Shown here in pieces: positions 44,314-54,734 of a stretch of DNA of 64,000 nucleotides. Each line of letters opens with the position of its first letter. Positions within the stretch are counted from its first letter, which is position 1. The notes beneath the pieces were generated by a model, which ran no database searches, was not told the DNA's origin, and saw only the letters and a program-made list of their open reading frames with translations. The translations under genes were made by a program, and so were the position numbers. The stretch comes from Lepidostoma basale (Eukaryota; Arthropoda; Insecta; Trichoptera; Lepidostomatidae), in assembly GCA_022606425.2 (NCBI GenBank), contig JAHDVF020000432.1, forward strand, positions 558,001-622,000. The letters run 5' to 3'.

Positions 44314-45625
44314 CAGTAAAACTTCGATATAACGGACTAATTGGGGGAAGGGGGTGTCCGTTATAGTTAACCCTTAACGTACCGTGTTCAAAACAAAACG
44401 CTCGCTCCCATGTGGTCAATTCAGTTTACCGCTAACTTTATCTAAATATCAAGCATATGACTCGATGAATCAAAATTTAATTTATGTCATCTTGTAGGGA
44501 ATTTCATTAGGAGTAGATCGATATCTATAACATACGTGGATTATTTGAAAAACATATCATTATTAATTTTTTTCTGGAACCATGCGATTTCTGATATGGA
44601 ATGCGTCACAGCATACGAGCGACTGACACCAAGTATAAACTTGTCTCCGCGCCGCGGCCGGCGGGGCGAGACTTTACGAGATTTTACGTATGATAAAGGC
44701 ACCTAGGCAAAATGTATAGTACGTTCAAGACAACGAGTACGTATTAATATTTGTCCCTTTTGGTAAAGTGTTAATATTTTCACAGTTCTGATATTATTAA
44801 GTTGCTAGCTGCGTTTCCGTCCACAGTCGGTATTATTACGTACCTATGAAAAAGGCCAAACATATAATTTATAATACGTTCAAAACAGCGAGTAAGTATT
44901 TGTCACTTTTGATAAAGTTGTAAATATTCGCAAAACAAATTCTACCTTAACACGAATGAAGGTGAGGGCAGTCTTAGATTTTTTTTTTTTTTGGAATGAA
45001 GGAAGTAATTTTTTGCTTTTTTTTTATTACGAAATATTGAGAACACTTCAATGGAGGATTACAATTTTTTTTATAATATTAGGGTCCATAGGTTTTAAGA
45101 AAATCAACTTTAAATTGGCAGTGGAAACTCAATTGACCACATGGCAACGCGACGGTTAAAAGTCCGTTATATAAAAATAGGTTTAATATAAATCAATAAA
45201 CAATACAAAACACAAACAAAATTCTATTTATTGTCTTTGGACAGTCATCGTGAAGTGATGTTGCTGTTTGATATCGACGCGCTTGCTTTCGGTAATCCTG
45301 CTTTTAAAATGGAATCAAGTTTTGTTTGCACTTTTGAAGTTTGCTGTTTTTTTATAATCAACTCTCTAAAATTACGAAAATGCGTATTAGATCGTCGAAA
45401 TGTGATCTTACCACTGATAACTTAATTTTTGTCGGTGTTGCTTCTTCTTCTTCGCTATCTTCACTTCCATCCTTGGCATTATGTCTCAAATTCTAGTGCT
45501 AGATTTATGACGTGATTATCATGGCCGCTAAAAATTGTTTACATGTGGCGACACTTGAGTTTAAGCATGTATAATATTAACAGGACGTTCGTTAAATAGA
45601 GATCCGTTATATCGAGGTTTTTCTG
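44314..45625 (-). mobile_element. pogo/Tigger-like element with a nested TTAA element
   Basis: Termini CAGTAAAACTTCGATATAAC and (reverse complement of right end) CAGAAAAACCTCGATATAAC are inverted and flanked by TA on both sides. Repeated GTCCGTTATA motifs lie beside the insert. The minus strand near 45240-45460 carries degraded pieces such as SEEEEATPTKIK and KVQTKLDSILKAGLPKAS, resembling a transposase C terminus. A TTAA-flanked element occupies 44367-45159. It lies immediately downstream of the ZAD gene. Confidence 0.75.
44367..45159 (+). mobile_element. TTAA-flanked ~790-bp element, copy 2
   Basis: Bounded by TTAA at 44367-44370 and 45156-45159, which splits GTCCGTTATA-containing sequence of the host pogo-like element. 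It is very similar throughout to the copies at 49032 and 52460. The GC-rich centre has CCGCGGCCGGCGGGGCGAGA and each half carries CGTTCAAGACAACGAGTACG or CGTTCAAAACAGCGAGTAAG. Confidence 0.85.
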
Positions 45626-45627
45626 TA

Positions 45628-45800
45628 GTTCACACATCTTTTTTTCAAATACCATTACTTTAGATTTTGACGCGTTCATCACAAGGTCATTTTTATTACG
45701 TACTTCGTACATTCTTGATACAAGGACTTGTAGATCGTCCATGTTGTCAGCGATTAAAACAGCGTCGTCTGCATATAGCAAACCGTTGATGGGTATATGA
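45628..45800 (-). mobile_element. LINE reverse transcriptase fragment with YADD box
   Basis: The minus strand encodes INGLLYADDAVLIADNMDDL, QVLVSRMYEVRNKNDLVMNA and SKSKVMVFEKK. YADD is the polymerase catalytic motif, and the MYEV-SKSKVM segment resembles the upstream end of the TTAG-tail LINE copy at 11445. It is short and isolated. Confidence 0.8.
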
Positions 45801-45812
45801 CATGTGCAAATG

Positions 45813-45897
45813 TTGAGTAAGTGAGAGAAGTATGTCAGGAAAGAACAGTGTATCCATTCTCTCTGCCTACCCTTCGGAGAGATGGCAAGATAGTTAC
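45813..45897 (+). mobile_element. TTAG-tail LINE 3' end fragment
   Basis: CAGGAAAGAACAGTG, the shortened CTACCCTTCGGAGAG hairpin and GGCAAGATAGTTA mark the last ~85 bases of the LINE, with the tail reduced. Confidence 0.6.
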
Positions 45898-45902
45898 ATA
45901 TT

Positions 45903-46440
45903 CTTCTTCTTCTTTTAATAATGATCTGTGACACAGAAATCATGTTTCGTCGGATGATGAGGTCCAGCTGTCCTTCCATCTCTTAGGCGGTCTTCCAGGT
46001 GGGCGGTGTCCGGAGGGGATTTCATAAGCGGCTGTATATGCAAGTCTGTCACCATCCATTCGGGCTACATGGTCCCTCCAGTATCTTCTTCTGGATCTAT
46101 TCCACTGAATGATATCCTCTATTTCGCAAGTTTTTCTTATGTCTACGTTGCGGACACGGTCTTGGAGAGTTTTTCCCGTAATTGATCTTAGGACCTTCAT
46201 CTCCGATGTAGTAGCTTGGTGCGCAGTGTCAGTCCGCGTCTCTACAGCGTACATCATGATAGGTCGCACGCAGGTTTTATAAATTCTGATCTTGCTGTCG
46301 ATACGCATGTGCTTGTTCTTCCAGACCAGATTCTTCAGGCATTCTGACACGGCAGAGGCTTTACTAACTTGTTCTCGCACTTCGGTATAAAGGTCATTTT
46401 GGCTGCAGATCTCTACTCCCAAATATCTGAAACTCATAAA
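45903..46440 (-). mobile_element. LINE C-terminal tail, GRPPKRW family
   Basis: The minus strand is open for 165 codons: MSFRYLGVEICSQNDLYTEV, RIYKTCVRPIMMYAVETRTD, LRSITGKTLQDRVRNVDIRK, SRRRYWRDHVARMDGDRLAY and PPGRPPKRWKDSWTSSSDET. A 3' UTR of about 40 bases ends in AAGAAGAAGAA. It is the best-preserved member of the family also at 12470. Confidence 0.85.
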
Positions 46441-47273
46441 TATTAAGTGGTTTAAACATAAAACAAAGACAAAAAGAAAAAAAACTGTTCATTGTTACAA
46501 ATGTTGGGTGACATCTTTAGGGTGAAGTTGGAACTACACTATATTATTCAATCACTTTTCGCATTTGCACACTTATTGGCTTTTATGTTTAACACCAATT
46601 GGGATCAAAAACTCATTTTAGACTTTTTGTTGTTGTTGATAGTTTACACCTTTGTAATGGCCAGCTTTCGATTGTTGATTTCAACTTCAAAGTTAGACAA
46701 TTTAAGACAACTGTTTATAATTTTAAACTGGAATGGTTTAATAAAAAATATTTTGTAATAATTTCACCATTTATTTTGTAATGATATTTTTTTTAATTGG
46801 AAGAATATTTCATTATTAATGATTCTCAAATATTTAGGCTTTGGCTACTAAGATCTTTAAAAAAATAAATGCTAAAAATATATATTTCATTATGCGCGAA
46901 AGAGACAGGAAAAGACCATCTACCAGATGTGTTCTATCTCTTTTTTTCTTGCTTTGTTCATGGAGCATAGGAGCTTGAAACACTAAATTATTGTAAAAAA
47001 AAAATAAATGAGTCATCTTTTAGGTAATGACGATTGTTGTTACCATTTCTGTATGTTTTTAATAATATATTGTTTTTGTAGCATTCTAACGGATACTACA
47101 TTTTTTTAACCCTTTGGTTACCGGGACTTTTGGAATTATTACACCAAAAAAGCTGCGATTTTAGACAAAGTTTTATTCGTTAAGTTAACTACAATATTTT
47201 CTTCCTTTTACATCTATTTCGTTTTGGTTCACGCGTTTCGCGAACTAATCTACGTAATTTAAAAAAAATAATA
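46441..47273. other. Repeat-derived intergenic sequence
   Basis: The segment around 46583-46640 (TTTAACACCAATTGGGATCA) recurs at 61728-61770, so part of it is a dispersed repeat. Nothing else is recognised. Confidence 0.4.
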
Positions 47274-48176
47274 CGAGGGTTGTCCGTAAAATAAGTTTCC
47301 CTGTTTTTTTCACAATGAAAACCATTTTTATTTACGAGCAATACATCATTGGAAAGCTTAGACTTTCAGCTATTTTTTTACATAGTCCCTGTTGACTTTG
47401 ATGCAGTTATTCATCCGGGTCACCATCTTTTTGATTCCCTGGTCATAAAAGTCTCCCGCCAGGCCGTGAAGGTAGCTCAGAACCTCTTCTTTCAGCTCCT
47501 CTTCGTTTGCAAAATGCGTTCCACCGAGATGTTTATTCAAATCAGGGAAGAGATGGTAGTCATTCGGGGCCAAGTCCGGACTGTATGGTGGGTGTAGGAC
47601 GATTTCCTATTCGAATTTCTTAATGAGCGCGGTGGTGAGCATCCTGGGCATCCATCTTGCACAAACCTTAGAATAACCTAAATGTTATGTTAGGATCTTG
47701 TCTTGCTGAAATCTGGGATCATCTCGCTAAGCTCCCGAACCGTCAGTCTTCAATCTGCCAGCATGAGCGCTTCCACTTTCACAATCGTTTCGTCACTGAC
47801 CGATGGCCGTCCGGACCGCTGTTCATCATGGGCATCTGTGCGCCCTTCTTTGAATTCTTTGCACCACTTGCGCACAATTTGAACACTCATGCACGTTTCT
47901 CCATTCACTTCTGTAAGTTGAGAATGAATTTCCGTCGCCGAATGGCCTTTGGCACAAAAAAAACGAATCACGGAGCGTACTTCACACCTAGCGGGCAATG
48001 CGATCGGAAGCTCCATTCTTTACGGCTGCCAAACTGACACTGAGCGTCGCAGCGAGTTCGGCTGGGTGGGGATGTGGAGGGGGAAGACCAAGCTACGATC
48101 CGGTGTTGCCGGATCGCACGTAACAGCGATCCGCGCGCCCGTGGCGAACGGTAACTTATTTTATGGACAACCCTCG
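47274..48176 (-). mobile_element. Mariner-like element, internally deleted, copy 1
   Basis: A 903-bp element with inverted termini CGAGGGTTGTCCGTAAAATA and CGAGGGTTGTCCATAAAATA, flanked by TA on both sides. The minus strand encodes an N-terminal domain (SVIRFFCAKGHSATEIHSQL, VRKWCKEFKEGRTDAHDEQR, SGRPSVSDET) and a C-terminal part (NDYHLFPDLNKHLGGTHFAN). The middle, with the first two catalytic aspartates, is deleted, and frames are broken. The third-Asp region reads SGLGPE in a shifted frame. Confidence 0.88.
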
Positions 48177-48179
48177 TAA

Positions 48180-49030
48180 TTTTTCAGTTTTTTAAAATAC
48201 CTCCATTTGCATTTTCCCTCCATTAACGTTTTTTTCTCAGTCCTTTAAAAAATTTTAAATATTGGTTTCACTATTATTTAAAACTTCTTTTATAAATCAC
48301 GGCTTTGATCCGTCGGATTCGGCACTTCTCGCAAGTGTAGCGAAAGCCCAGAAACCAAAGGGTTAGAAACTGACCATGTTCTTACATACAATGAGGAAGA
48401 TTATATGGAAAGTAAAGAAGTATCGTCAGGATATAAGTGTGTATTCTCCTTTCTACTTACCTCTACCTCTCCGGAAACTACGCATTTGTAAATGTAACTC
48501 TGGTAAACTTGAGTTATTTTAATATAAGAATAATAATACTATGCCTTATTATGTTTGCGATGCAAATATGGAAATAAAATACCTCGATTCATAATATGAA
48601 ACAAGAAACATTTTTTATGAATCAAAATCTTTTTGGGCATTAATGATTCAAAATTATATTTAGAACACGTAGCAAGAAATTGCATTTTTTCTTTGACTAA
48701 AAAAATCAGAGAAAATTGTGTATAAAACATAGTTTAATTTCAATATCAGATTTCAAATTTGGTATCTCAATGAACATGTCTGTTTATCTATAATATTAAG
48801 TTAAGTATTTTTAGTTGGTTTTGTTCTTCATGTAATGATTGTGTGGTTTTTTATAATTTTTATTGTGGATTACGGACAGAAAATAAAAATATAAATAAAA
48901 GGTAAAATATATGAAAATTGTATTGCGCAGATTTTTTTGTTAATTCCGTTAATGAAAAGCTGACTATCACTTGAGAGTAAGCATCTCTCGGCTTTGATAT
49001 TTTAGAGAAACATTTTGATATTTCAACATT
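48180..49030. other. AT-rich intergenic sequence, nothing recognised
   Basis: No frame, splice signal pair or repeat family from elsewhere in the window was found here. Confidence 0.4.
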
Positions 49031-49031
49031 A

Positions 49032-49820
49032 TTAACCCTTAACGTACCGTGTTCAAAACAAAACGCTCGCTCCCATGTGGTCAATTCAGTTTACCGCTAA
49101 CTTTATCTATAAATATCAAGCATATGACTCGATGAATCAAAATTTAATTTATGTCATCTTGTAGGGAATTTCATTAGGAATAGATCGATATCTATAACAT
49201 ACATGGATTATTTGAAAAACATATCATTATTAATTTTTTTCTGGAAGCATGCGATTTCTGATATAGAATGACGAGACAGCATATGAACAACTGACACCAA
49301 GTATGAACTTGTCTTGCCCCGCCGCGCCGTGGCGCTATAATTTTACGTATGATAAAGGCACCTAGGCAAAATGTATACTACGTTCAAGACAACGAGTACG
49401 TATTTATATTTATCCCTTTTGGTAAAGTGTTAATATTTTCACAGTTCTGATATTATTAAGTTGCGTGCTGCGTTTCCGTCCACAATCGGTATTATTACGT
49501 ATGAGAAAAGGCCAAACATATAATTTATAATACGTTCAAAACAGCGAGTAAGTATTTGTCACTTTTGATAAAGTTGTAAATATTAGCAAAACAAATTCTA
49601 CCTTAACACGAATAAAGGTGAGGGCAGTCTTAAAAAATATATTTTTTTGGGATGAAGGAAGTAATTTTTTGCTTTTTTTTATTTATTATGAAATATTGAG
49701 AACACTTCAATGGAGGATTACAATTTTTTTATTATAATATTAGGGTCTATAGGTTTTAAGGAAATCAACTTTAAATTGGCAGTGGAAACTGAATTGACCA
49801 CATGGCAACGCGACGGTTTA
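49032..49820 (+). mobile_element. TTAA-flanked ~790-bp element, copy 3
   Basis: Left boundary TTAACCCTTAACG at 49032. The right boundary reads GCGACGGTTTA, so the right TTAA is mutated or was lost. The centre is altered (CGCCGCGCCGTGGCGC in place of the longer GC-rich block). Confidence 0.82.
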
Positions 49821-49837
49821 CTGTTTGAATAAAAAAC

Positions 49838-50330
49838 TTTGTCATAAATATCACAATAGAGACGAAGATGCAAATTGGAAACAGAATATGGTGATCAAGG
49901 TGTTTACAGGACTTATGACCTGTCATTGGTTGGGTTACCGCACGCTTTATGTAATACAACATTCCCCATTCCACCTTTTTTCTTGTGACCACCATGTCTG
50001 ACAAATTTTTGGAAGTTGTATATATGTTAATATGTAACACCAAACTTCACATGTTAGTTTCAATCTACACACTAGCGCCATCTATGAAGATTAGATTTAA
50101 GCATTAAGCAGAAGATCTTTTTATTAACGCAATGTGAAAGGCTACCGCCATTAACACATGGTGGTCTTTTTTGAGAAAGGGTGGAATGGGGAATGTACAT
50201 TACATTAAGCGTGCGCTTAACCCAACCAATGACAGGTCATAAGTCTTGTAAACACCTCGATCACCATATTTTGTTTCCAATTTGCATCTTTGTCTCTATT
50301 GAGATACAATTAATCCTTGAATTGATAACC
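49838..50330. repeat. Palindromic dispersed repeat
   Basis: The left part (TCACAATAGAGACGAAGATG, TTTACAGGACTTATGACCTG, CATTCCCCATTCCACC) is repeated inverted at 50190-50320. The middle resembles 9860-10130. It is a roughly 490-bp foldback-type element with no frame. Confidence 0.75.
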
Positions 50331-50398
50331 CGCAATGGGTTAATAAAATCCAGTATTCGTCTACAAGTATTTGTATACATTCAAAATGTTGTAAAAAT

Positions 50399-50643
50399 AA
50401 ATATCACAATTGATTATGTCGCGACAGCTGTTTCCCTAATCGATGTTAGCATCGTCAGGTCTTACAATCAACTAAAAATACAGCAGAATAGTTTATACAC
50501 GAAATTAGTGTAAAAAAACTACACTAATTTTGTGTATAAACTTAAGTCTTTTTGATGTATTTTTAGTTGATTGTAAGACCTGACGATGCTAACGTCACTT
50601 AGCGAAACAACTGTCGTGACATAATATAATCAATTGTGATATT
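50399..50643. repeat. Long foldback element with TGTCGCGACA ends
   Basis: Arms run from AATATCACAATTGATTATG and TGTCGCGACAGCTGTTTC through AGGTCTTACAATCAACTAAA and GTTTATACACGAAATTAGTG to the centre, then return inverted. Total about 245 bp with arms above 110 bases. Terminal sequence is shared with 26671-26783. Confidence 0.82.
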
Positions 50644-51132
50644 TATAACAAAGTTTTGTTATTTAAACGGTTAATGTTATAATATTCCTATTTTTTGTTA
50701 TCCATAAACCTCCGTGGTGAATTTCTTCCTTGTAGAGAGAAACATCTCATTGTATAGGATAGTCATATTTTTTTGTGGTTATATTTATGATTTTATAAAT
50801 TACCAAATAAATTTTTTTCAACAAAAACATTGTCTTTTAAATATTACCGTATCTCCTTTGAAAATAACATACAATTTTTTTCCAAAAAAGATTCGCGAGC
50901 CTAGATTCAACTCACGAATCAGAAGTCAGGTGTTTTGTCAACAGTAATTTAATTAACCAGTAATTAAAATGTCTGTTTTATGGGAATGATGTACTTAGGC
51001 ATTATCAAATGTAATCGCCTCATATAGGCATTACGAAATGTAATTGCCTTACTAAGACATTATTAAATCAAATCAATCAGTTAATTAATCAACAGATATT
51101 ACAAACAGCATAAATGTTTTAGGCATCTATTG

Positions 51133-52166
51133 AGTCTCTTCTTCTTCTTCTTTTTGTCTTGTCACCTCCGTGGTGCAAAGGGCCTCAAGGAATCTTCTCC
51201 ACTCGACCATTGCATGCCTGATGCCTAACATCATTCCAAGTGAGGCCTGCTGTCTTAACCTCGTCCTGCAGGGTTCTACTCCAGGTGGCCCTAGGTCTGC
51301 CTCGCTTTCTCTTTCCCCCCATAGGGGACCAGTCTAGTGCGCTAGGGATGCGCAAAACGACTCATCTCAGGGATCTGATCTGAACGAATCGCTCAGTAAA
51401 GTGAGTGACTCTTTGAGTCGACTCACGACTCGCTGAGATGAGTCGTTTTGCAAAGTGAGCCGACTCTTTTTAACGATCCACGGTTCACAATTGGTGACTG
51501 AAAAAATTATTGGTGACCTTTTTTTTTTTTTTTGCTCCTCGGCCAAAAATTTTAGTTTCGATTGCCGGAAAAAATTATTGGTGACCTTTTTTTTTTTTTT
51601 TGCTCCTCGGCCAAAAATTTTAGTTTCGATTGCCGGACAAAATTATTGGTGACCTTTTTTTTTTTTTTTTTTGCTCCTCACTTTTTTTTTTTGCTCCTCG
51701 GTCAAAAATTTTAATTTCGATTACCAAAAAAAATTATTGATGACCTTTTTTTTTTTTTTTTTGCTCCTCGACCAAAAACTTTTGATTTCGATTGCCGAAA
51801 ATGAATCGGCTCACTTTGTTGAGCGAAACGAGCGAAAACTCAGATCCCTAAACAGCTCACTAAAAAGAGTCGAACGATTCACCAAACGGATCATTGAGCT
51901 GCCGCTCTTTTTTTAAGGATCATCGCTCAACCGCTCACCAAAGTGAGTCGACTCTTTGAGTCGACTCGTGAGCGGATCGCACATCCCTATAGTGCGCCCT
52001 AAGCGATGCAGGCTGGGTTCCGTCTCAGAGTGTGACCGATCCACTGCCATTTGCGTCTAGCGACTTGTTCTCTAATAGGCTTTTCGCCTGCCATGGTCCA
52101 GAGAACGGCATTTGACACTGTTTGGGGCCAATAGATTTTGAATATTGAGCGAAGGCACCTATTGAG
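51133..52166 (-). mobile_element. LINE tail, SPMGGKRK family, interrupted by hAT-like element
   Basis: Two LINE pieces (51133-51342 and 51990-52166) correspond without gap to the uninterrupted copy at 36228-36765. The upstream piece encodes INRCLRSIFKIYWPQTVSNA-like sequence, AGEKPIREQVARRKWQWIGH and LRRNPACIA. Confidence 0.85.
51343..51989. mobile_element. hAT-like non-autonomous element with tandem repeats
   Basis: A 647-bp element with termini TAGGGATGCGC and (reverse complement) TAGGGATGTGC, flanked by the exact 8-bp duplication TAGTGCGC (51335-51342 and 51990-51997). The interior holds about four ~65-70-bp repeats of the type TTATTGGTGACC, a long T run, GCTCCTCGGCCAAAAATTTT. Subterminal ACTCTTTGAGTCGACTC palindromes occur on both sides. 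Confidence 0.88.
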
Positions 52167-52459
52167 TACAGGTAAAATATTATATACATTCAACATAATA
52201 CCAGGAACACATTAGAGATGGTTCGACATTAGGAAGATAAGATGCTTTCTAAAGTCAAGAGTATTTGCCTTCTGAATGTACTTTCACTAATATGAAAGAC
52301 TTCAATCTCCGAGGAGACCGTGTTAACAAACTAAACAAATGTAATTGCCTTACTTAGGTATTATCAAATTTAATCGCCTCACTAAAGCATTATCAAATGT
52401 AATCGCCTTACCAAAGCATTATCACATTTGATAATGCCTTATTAAGGAGAAACAAGAAT

Positions 52460-53248
52460 TTAACCCTTAACGTACCGTGTTCAAAACAAAACGCTCGCTC
52501 CCATGTGGTAAATTCAGTTTACCGCTAACTTTATCTAAATATCAAGCATATGACTCGATGAATCAAAATTTAATTTATTTCATCTTGTAGGGAATTTCAT
52601 TAGGAATAGATCGATATCTATAACATACATGGATTATTTGAAAAACATATCATTATCAATTTTTTTCTGGAACCATGCGATTTCTGATATGGAATGCGTC
52701 ACAGCATACGAGCAACTGACACCAAGTATAAACTTGTCTCCGCGCCGCTTGCCGCGCCGCGGCCGGCGGGGCGAGACTTTACGAGATTTTACGTATGATA
52801 AAGGCACCTAGGCAAAATGTATAGTACGTTCAAGACAACGAGTACGTATTAATATTTGTCCCTTTTGGTAAAGTGTTAATATTTTCACAGTATTATTAAG
52901 TTGCGTGCTGCGTTTCCATCCACAGTCGGTATTATTACGTACCTATTGAAAAGGCCAAAGATATAATTTATAATACGTTCAAAACAGCGAGTAAGTATTT
53001 GTCACTTTTGATCAAGTTGTAAATATTAGCAAAACAAATTCTACCTTAACACGAATGAAGGTCTTAGAAAATATTTTTTTTGGGATGAAGGAAGTAATTT
53101 TTTGCTTTTTTTTTATTACGAAATATTGAGAACACTTCAATGAAGGATTACAATTTTTTTTATAATATCAGGGTCCATAGGTTTTAAGAAAATCAACTTT
53201 AAATTGGCAGTGGAAACTCAATTGACCACATGGCAACGCGACGGTTAA
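52460..53248 (+). mobile_element. TTAA-flanked ~790-bp element, copy 4
   Basis: Bounded by TTAA at 52460-52463 and 53245-53248. Nearly identical to copy 2, with a small internal deletion (CAGTTCTGA missing near 52890) and an expanded GC-rich centre (GCGCCGCTTGCCGCGCCGCG). Confidence 0.85.
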
Positions 53249-53689
53249 TAGGGAGTTTTACATAATTGTTCAAGAACAGTAAATAAAACACCAGTTTGAA
53301 CACATTCATTGTATTTTGATATCTAATATTTAAAATAACAATTCAGATAAATTGTGATTTCACAAAATAAAATATTTGCAATCTAAAAATAGAACTAAAG
53401 TACACATTAAGTGGTAGTAATACTAAAAATATAACAGTACATGCCGAATGTATAACAAATAGTAAAAAATATTTTTCGGTTGCCATTTTGTTTTGCGGCC
53501 ATTTTAAAACAAAATATTCAGACATTCTAGATCTTTGGTTCCCAACGGGGACGGTACCACCCTCCAATAGGTCCTGGAGCCGTCCATGGGGACGGTAGCA
53601 GGTCTAGAGGCAAACTGGGGGGCGTTAAGACAGTCAAGGGGGCGCCGTGATCTAATTATTTAAGAAATTAATCATTAAATACTTTGATG

Positions 53690-53930
53690 ATGAACCAGAA
53701 ATAGAGGAAGACCGAGGAAAACGTGGCACGATCAAATAAATCAAATATTGAATGTCGGCCATGTGGCGAGTCAAAGAAATCGACGCGCGTGCATGCATGA
53801 CACGATATATGAATATTGAGGAAGCGAGAGAAATATGTCAGGAAAGAAAAGTGTGGCAGTCCATTCTTTCTGCTTACCCCTTCGGTGAGACAGCGTGATG
53901 ATTAGTTAGTTAGTTAGTTAAATACTTTGA
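53690..53930 (+). mobile_element. TTAG-tail LINE, subfamily B 3' end
   Basis: Encodes NRGRPRKTWHDQINQILNVG, CMNIEEAREICQE and the CCCCTTCGGTG hairpin, GCGTGATGATTAG plus TTAG repeats at 53902-53919. It lies inside the hAT-like element. Confidence 0.82.
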
Positions 53931-54009
53931 AAATACAAATAGACCTTTTTTTCTTGTAAATAAGAATGAAAAAAAATCATTTGTGTTAAGTATACGTATA
54001 TTTAATAGA

Positions 54010-54340
54010 GTTTAGTTATTGTAACAACCCTTATGTATGGAAGTAAAGCTTGGAGTTGGCAAAATAAGGATGAAATTAGGATAAATGAAGTTTACAATCT
54101 TAGATGGTTGGGACACCTCCAGCGAATGGAAGAAGATCGAATCCCAGGGAAGGTTCTCAATACACGACCAGATGGAAAGCGAAGTGTGGGAAGACCAAAA
54201 CTGAGGTGGATGAGTGGTGTAGAGGGGTGTTATAAACTGGAGAATGTGGGCGATGGACCGGGGATAGTGGCAAAGAATTCTAGAGGAGGCTGGGGCTCAT
54301 AGTGGGCTGTAGTGCCATTGTTGTTGTTGTTGCTGTTATG
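54010..54340 (+). mobile_element. LINE C-terminal tail with WLGHLQRM
   Basis: Starts with a TTAG-type LINE segment (MYGSKAWSWQNKDEIRINEV) and switches to a different family, LRWLGHLQRMEEDRIPGKVL, GKRSVGRPKLRWMSGVEGC and KNSRGGWGS, followed by (TTG)n. The junction at about 54092 looks chimaeric. Confidence 0.7.
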
Positions 54341-54405
54341 GGATAGGGGGCATTTGAAGCTTTTTTCTTGTAAAGGTGGCAGTTATCCAGAAAAAGTTGG
54401 GAACC

Positions 54406-54734
54406 TTCTTCTTCTTCCTTATTGTAGACCTATGTGGTCTGTTCTCCAGAGTGTTGCTCCTCCTGTGATATAGATTCCCAGCTGTCCTTTCATCTTTTAG
54501 GAGGTCTTCCACGAGGACGAGTCCCATGAGGTTGATTATGCAATGCAATATAGGGGAGTCTGGTGGTGTCCATTCTTTGAACATGACCGTACCAGTCCCT
54601 TTTTCGCTGTCTGCTCCATCTTATAATATCCTCAACCTCACATATCTCTCTTATTCTGGTGTTCCTCACGCGATCCTTCAGTGTCTTGCCTGCCATCTTC
54701 ATTTCGGAAGTCTGTACGGAAACTTGTTTGGTCC
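54406..54734 (-). mobile_element. LINE tail nested in the hAT-like element, 12-bp duplication
   Basis: The minus strand encodes MKMAGKTLKDRVRNTRIREI, EDIIRWSRQRKRDWYGHVQR and HGTRPRGRPPKR. The exact 12-bp sequence AAGTTGGGAACC lies on both sides (54394-54405 and 54735-54746), marking the insertion within the hAT terminus. The 3' end has an AAGAAGAAGAAGG tail. A related remnant lies at 58375-58615. Confidence 0.85.

Noticed and set aside
46492..46758. 88-residue membrane-like protein
   Set aside because: Part of the region recurs at 61728 as non-coding repeat, and there are no supporting splice sites or family features.
51500..51780. CRISPR-like array of ~70-bp repeats
   Set aside because: Repeats are contiguous, T-rich, without spacers, and lie inside a hAT-like element in eukaryotic DNA.
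52629..52811. Short protein in the TTAA-flanked element
   Set aside because: The frame is not maintained in the other three copies, which carry small indels and stops at the same place.
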